Source: DATCDE01 sp038252405
GTDB taxonomy: Bacteria; Actinomycetota; Actinomycetes; Prado026
NCBI GenBank assembly: GCA_038252405.1
Contig: JBBSAJ010000046.1
Coordinates: forward strand, 1-18,076
Length of the DNA: 18,076 nucleotides
Reading direction: 5' to 3'
This document shows, piece after piece, positions 15,735 to 18,076 of this stretch. Within the stretch, counting starts at the first letter, position 1. Each line of letters begins with the position of its first letter. Both the position numbers and the translations under genes were made by a program. A model generated the notes under the pieces. That model was not told the origin of the DNA. It made no database searches and worked only from the letters and a program-made list of their open reading frames with translations.

Positions 15735-17300
15735 GTGGACGTGTCCAGGCGGCTCGCCACTGTGGCGGGTACGGCCATGTGGGGCGGGCTCGCGGTCGGC
15801 GTCCTCGGGGCCTTCCTCACCGAGCACTTCCGCGACGAGGCCGCCGTGCACTGGTGGGCGGTCGCGGCCTGGACGGGGTTCGGAGCACTGCTCGCCGTCG
15901 TGACCACCGGGCTGTCGGTGACCGGCGCGCGCGCCGGCGCGGACATCGCCACCGTCACGCGCGTCGCCCGGATCGTCATGCTGGGCGAGCTGGTGTTCAT
16001 CACCGGGCTGGCCACCGTGAGCGGTGGCCTGCTCGGCGTCGGGTCGGTGCTGCTGGCCGTCGTCGCGCTGTTCGCCCCGCTCGTCCTCGGCCGCACCGAG
16101 ACGTCGCTGTTCGCGCTGCTGATGGCGGCCAGCGTGGCGGTCACCGGGTTGCTGTCGCACACCTGGGTGCCGGCGGCGCTGCCGCTCGGCCTGGTCGCGC
16201 TGGTCGCGCTGCCCGGCATGATGATCATCGATGCCCAGCTGGCCGTCTCGATGCTCCAGCAGGAGCGCCTGGCACAGCGCGAGCGGGACGCGCTCGAGGC
16301 GCAGGTCAGCGAGCTGTCGCAGGCCCTCGCCGCGGCGGCCGGCGGGGACCTGTCGGTCTCCACGCCCATCGCGCTGCGGCCCGACGGGGAGACCCACGAC
16401 GCGATCGGACTGCTCGCCGAGTCGTTCAACAACACGCTGGTGAACCTGCGCCAGCTGGTCCAGCAGATCCGTGGCGGCGGCGACCAGATCTCGGCCAGCG
16501 CGGTCGAGCTGCTGGCCACCGCGGAGGAGCACGCGGCCAGCGCGACCCAGCAGTCCTCGGCCGTGGCCGAGACCAGCTCGACCATCGAGGAGCTGGCGGC
16601 GACCGCCGCCCAGATCGCGGACACCGCCGAGGCGGTGGCCCGGTACGCCGGCGAGACGCTGCGGTACGCCGAGGACGGCCGGACGGCGGTCTCGGCCTCG
16701 GTGGCCGCCATGGACAGAATCGCGGATCGGGTCGACTCCATCGCCACCCGCGCGCTGTCCCTGGGTGAGAAGAGCCAGGAGATCGGACGGATCCTCGAGG
16801 TCATCGACGACCTGGCCGACCAGACCAACCTGCTCGCGCTGAACGCCGCCATCGAGGCGGCCAGGGCAGGGGAGCACGGCCGCGGCTTCGCTGTGGTGGC
16901 CGCCGAGATCCGCAAGCTGGCCGAGCGCTCGCAGGAGTCGGCCGGCCGGATCCAGGCGATCGTCACCCAGATCCAGGCCGAGACCAACGCCACCATCCTG
17001 GCCAGCGAGGACGGCAGCAAGGAGGTCCACAACGGCGCCGACCTGGCCAGGGACGTGGTCGAGGCGCTCGAGCGGATCGCCGGCATGGTGGACGAGACGA
17101 CGACGGCGGCCAAGGAGATCTCGATCGCCACCCAGCAGCAGCGCTCGGCGTCCGAGCAGGTGGTCTCGGCGATGACCCAGGTGGCCGACGTCTCGCAGCA
17201 GTACGCCATCGGGTCCAAGCAGTCCGCCGCCGCGGCCGCCCAGCTGAACGTGCTGGCCGCCGAGCTGCGGGCCTCGATCGCCCAGTTCCGCGTCTCGTGA
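15735..17300 (+). CDS. Methyl-accepting chemotaxis protein with six-helix membrane domain
   Basis: A 521-aa receptor. GTG 15735 has GGGAGG 6 nt upstream; GTG 15729 and 15741 are less well spaced. Residues 9-166 hold six hydrophobic helices joined by very short loops, so there is no extracytoplasmic sensor domain of useful size. A coiled coil (about 170-200) leads into a HAMP AS2-like stretch (GGDLSV...DAIGLLAESFN). Then follows the long signalling helix pair with the conserved tip (about 350-400: EVIDDLADQTNLLALNAAIE, AARAGEHGRGFAVVA, EIRKLAERS). The tip binds CheA and CheW. There is no C-terminal CheR/CheB-docking pentapeptide; the protein ends IAQFRVS. Sensing through the membrane domain itself is an inference. 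cheA starts 22 nt downstream. Confidence 0.93.
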   Translation: MDVSRRLATVAGTAMWGGLAVGVLGAFLTEHFRDEAAVHWWAVAAWTGFGALLAVVTTGLSVTGARAGADIATVTRVARIVMLGELVFITGLATVSGGLLGVGSVLLAVVALFAPLVLGRTETSLFALLMAASVAVTGLLSHTWVPAALPLGLVALVALPGMMIIDAQLAVSMLQQERLAQRERDALEAQVSELSQALAAAAGGDLSVSTPIALRPDGETHDAIGLLAESFNNTLVNLRQLVQQIRGGGDQISASAVELLATAEEHAASATQQSSAVAETSSTIEELAATAAQIADTAEAVARYAGETLRYAEDGRTAVSASVAAMDRIADRVDSIATRALSLGEKSQEIGRILEVIDDLADQTNLLALNAAIEAARAGEHGRGFAVVAAEIRKLAERSQESAGRIQAIVTQIQAETNATILASEDGSKEVHNGADLARDVVEALERIAGMVDETTTAAKEISIATQQQRSASEQVVSAMTQVADVSQQYAIGSKQSAAAAAQLNVLAAELRASIAQFRVS

Positions 17301-17301
17301 C

Positions 17302-17314
17302 CCCGGACCCCGGG
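17302..17314 (+). promoter_or_regulatory. Small stem overlapping the cheA ribosome site
   Basis: CCCGG (17302-17306) can pair with CCGGG (17310-17314), covering part of the GGGAG ribosome site of cheA. A 5-bp stem with a 3-nt loop is weak. It could lower cheA translation unless ribosomes finishing the receptor gene open it. Confidence 0.25.
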
Positions 17315-17322
17315 AGCCGGTC

Positions 17323-18076
17323 GTGAGCGCGTGGACCGACGACCCCGAGCTGATGGCCATCTTCCGGGCCGAGGTGGACGAGAAGCTGGCCACCCTGCGG
17401 GACGGCCTGCTGCGCCTGGAGGGGCACTCGGCGCCGCGCCAGCTGGTGGCGTCGTTGAGCCGCGAGGCGCACACGGTCAAGGGCTCGGCGCGGGCCCTGG
17501 CGCTGGAGCCGGTCGTGCTCCTGGCGCACCGCTCCGAGGACCTGCTCGGTGAGCTGCGGGACGGCCGGCAGGAGATCCGCCGGGACCTCGTCGACCTGCT
17601 GCTCGCCGCCCTCGACGGGATCTCCGGGGCCATGCCGGGGGCGGCCCGGCCGGTCACCGCGGCGGAGCTCGACCAGCTGTCCGCCGCCTTCGAGGCCGCG
17701 CTCAACGGGGTGAACCCGGTCGACGTGCCCCGGCCGGCGTCCGGGCCGATCGCCCCGCCGCCGCGCGCCGCGGACCCGGCCGAGCCGGCGGTCCCCACCG
17801 GCTCGGCGACCGTCCGGGTCCCCACCCGGCGGGTCCACGACCTGCTGGACCTGGTGGGGGAGGCCGAGCTCGAGGCACGACGGGTGGAGCGGACCCTCGG
17901 CCAGCTGGTCGCGCTGGCGCGGGAGCAGGCGCTGGCCGCGGCCGCCGTCCGCCGGTCGGTGGACGCCGGCCGCGCGGCCGAGGCTGCGGCCGAGCTGCGC
18001 GCCCTCGGTGAGCTGACCGAACGGTTGCGGGGCACCGCGGCCGAGCTGCGCGGACGGGGGGGGGACGCCGGCGACC
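17323..18076 (+). CDS. cheA: CheA chemotaxis histidine kinase (N-terminal part, cut by the window end)
   Basis: GTG 17323, with GGGAG at 17312-17316, opens a frame of 251 complete codons to the window end. Residues 1-~115 are the HPt (P1) domain: PELMAIFRAEVDEKLATL, then SREAHTVKGSARAL with phospho-accepting His50. A Pro/Ala-rich linker (about 145-165) follows, with no recognisable P2 domain yet. Then VRVPTRRVHDLLDLVGEAEL marks the start of the P3 dimerisation helices, which continue to the edge. The kinase, regulatory and CheW-like domains would lie beyond. CheA phosphorylates itself at P1 and passes the phosphate to CheY/CheB. Near the end the frame crosses nine consecutive G (18056-18064), read as Arg-Gly-Gly. 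Confidence 0.93.
   Translation, partial: MSAWTDDPELMAIFRAEVDEKLATLRDGLLRLEGHSAPRQLVASLSREAHTVKGSARALALEPVVLLAHRSEDLLGELRDGRQEIRRDLVDLLLAALDGISGAMPGAARPVTAAELDQLSAAFEAALNGVNPVDVPRPASGPIAPPPRAADPAEPAVPTGSATVRVPTRRVHDLLDLVGEAELEARRVERTLGQLVALAREQALAAAAVRRSVDAGRAAEAAAELRALGELTERLRGTAAELRGRGGDAGD

Overview
This window comes from a very GC-rich chromosome (I estimate above 70 % G+C by eye). It has many GTG starts, a mycothiol-pathway enzyme (MshB), a DUF7455 zinc-finger-like microprotein, and a complete CheW / receptor / CheA chemotaxis module. Together these point to a motile, mycothiol-producing actinobacterium. I do not assign a genus from sequence alone.

Layout. The left edge (1-750) is a decayed, locally AT-richer patch. 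It holds the first 33 codons of an IS4-type transposase running off the window, then a remnant of a protein with a homing-endonuclease-associated repeat, then about 440 bp with no recognisable gene. At 751-1878 is a YbhN/LPG-synthase-TM-type membrane protein (flippase-like fold). It is followed by a scar in which a 3'-truncated DUF998 gene (+) abuts a fragment of a short-chain dehydrogenase (-). Next come two small minus-strand genes (DUF7455, DUF6941), a divergent intergenic region, and a secreted heparinase II/III-type protein with C-terminal Ig-like and fibronectin III modules (3546-5900).

The centre (5.9-13.1 kb) is a set of housekeeping and accessory genes with short spacers: pterin-4a-carbinolamine dehydratase, a divergent MutT-type NUDIX hydrolase, an N-terminally truncated methyltransferase, the translational GTPase TypA/BipA, a DUF559 (PD-(D/E)XK-like) protein, an S9/DPP-IV peptidase, and divergently mshB. 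Three near-identical palindromes lie between genes at 6623, 8989 and 10020. Their arms carry compensatory base changes, and they supply stop codons or terminal residues to neighbouring genes. They look like a dispersed hairpin family acting as bidirectional terminators, and are the most unusual non-coding signal here.

The right part (13.2-18.1 kb) reads as one + strand cluster: an atypical FtsH-like membrane AAA+ metalloprotease, cheW, a six-TM methyl-accepting receptor with no evident extracytoplasmic domain, and the start of cheA, cut by the window end. The protease has Walker B D->E and about 75 inserted residues in the ATPase core. It sits 7 nt upstream of cheW, which suggests a membrane protease transcribed with a chemosensory array. 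No rRNA, tRNA or CRISPR array was seen.
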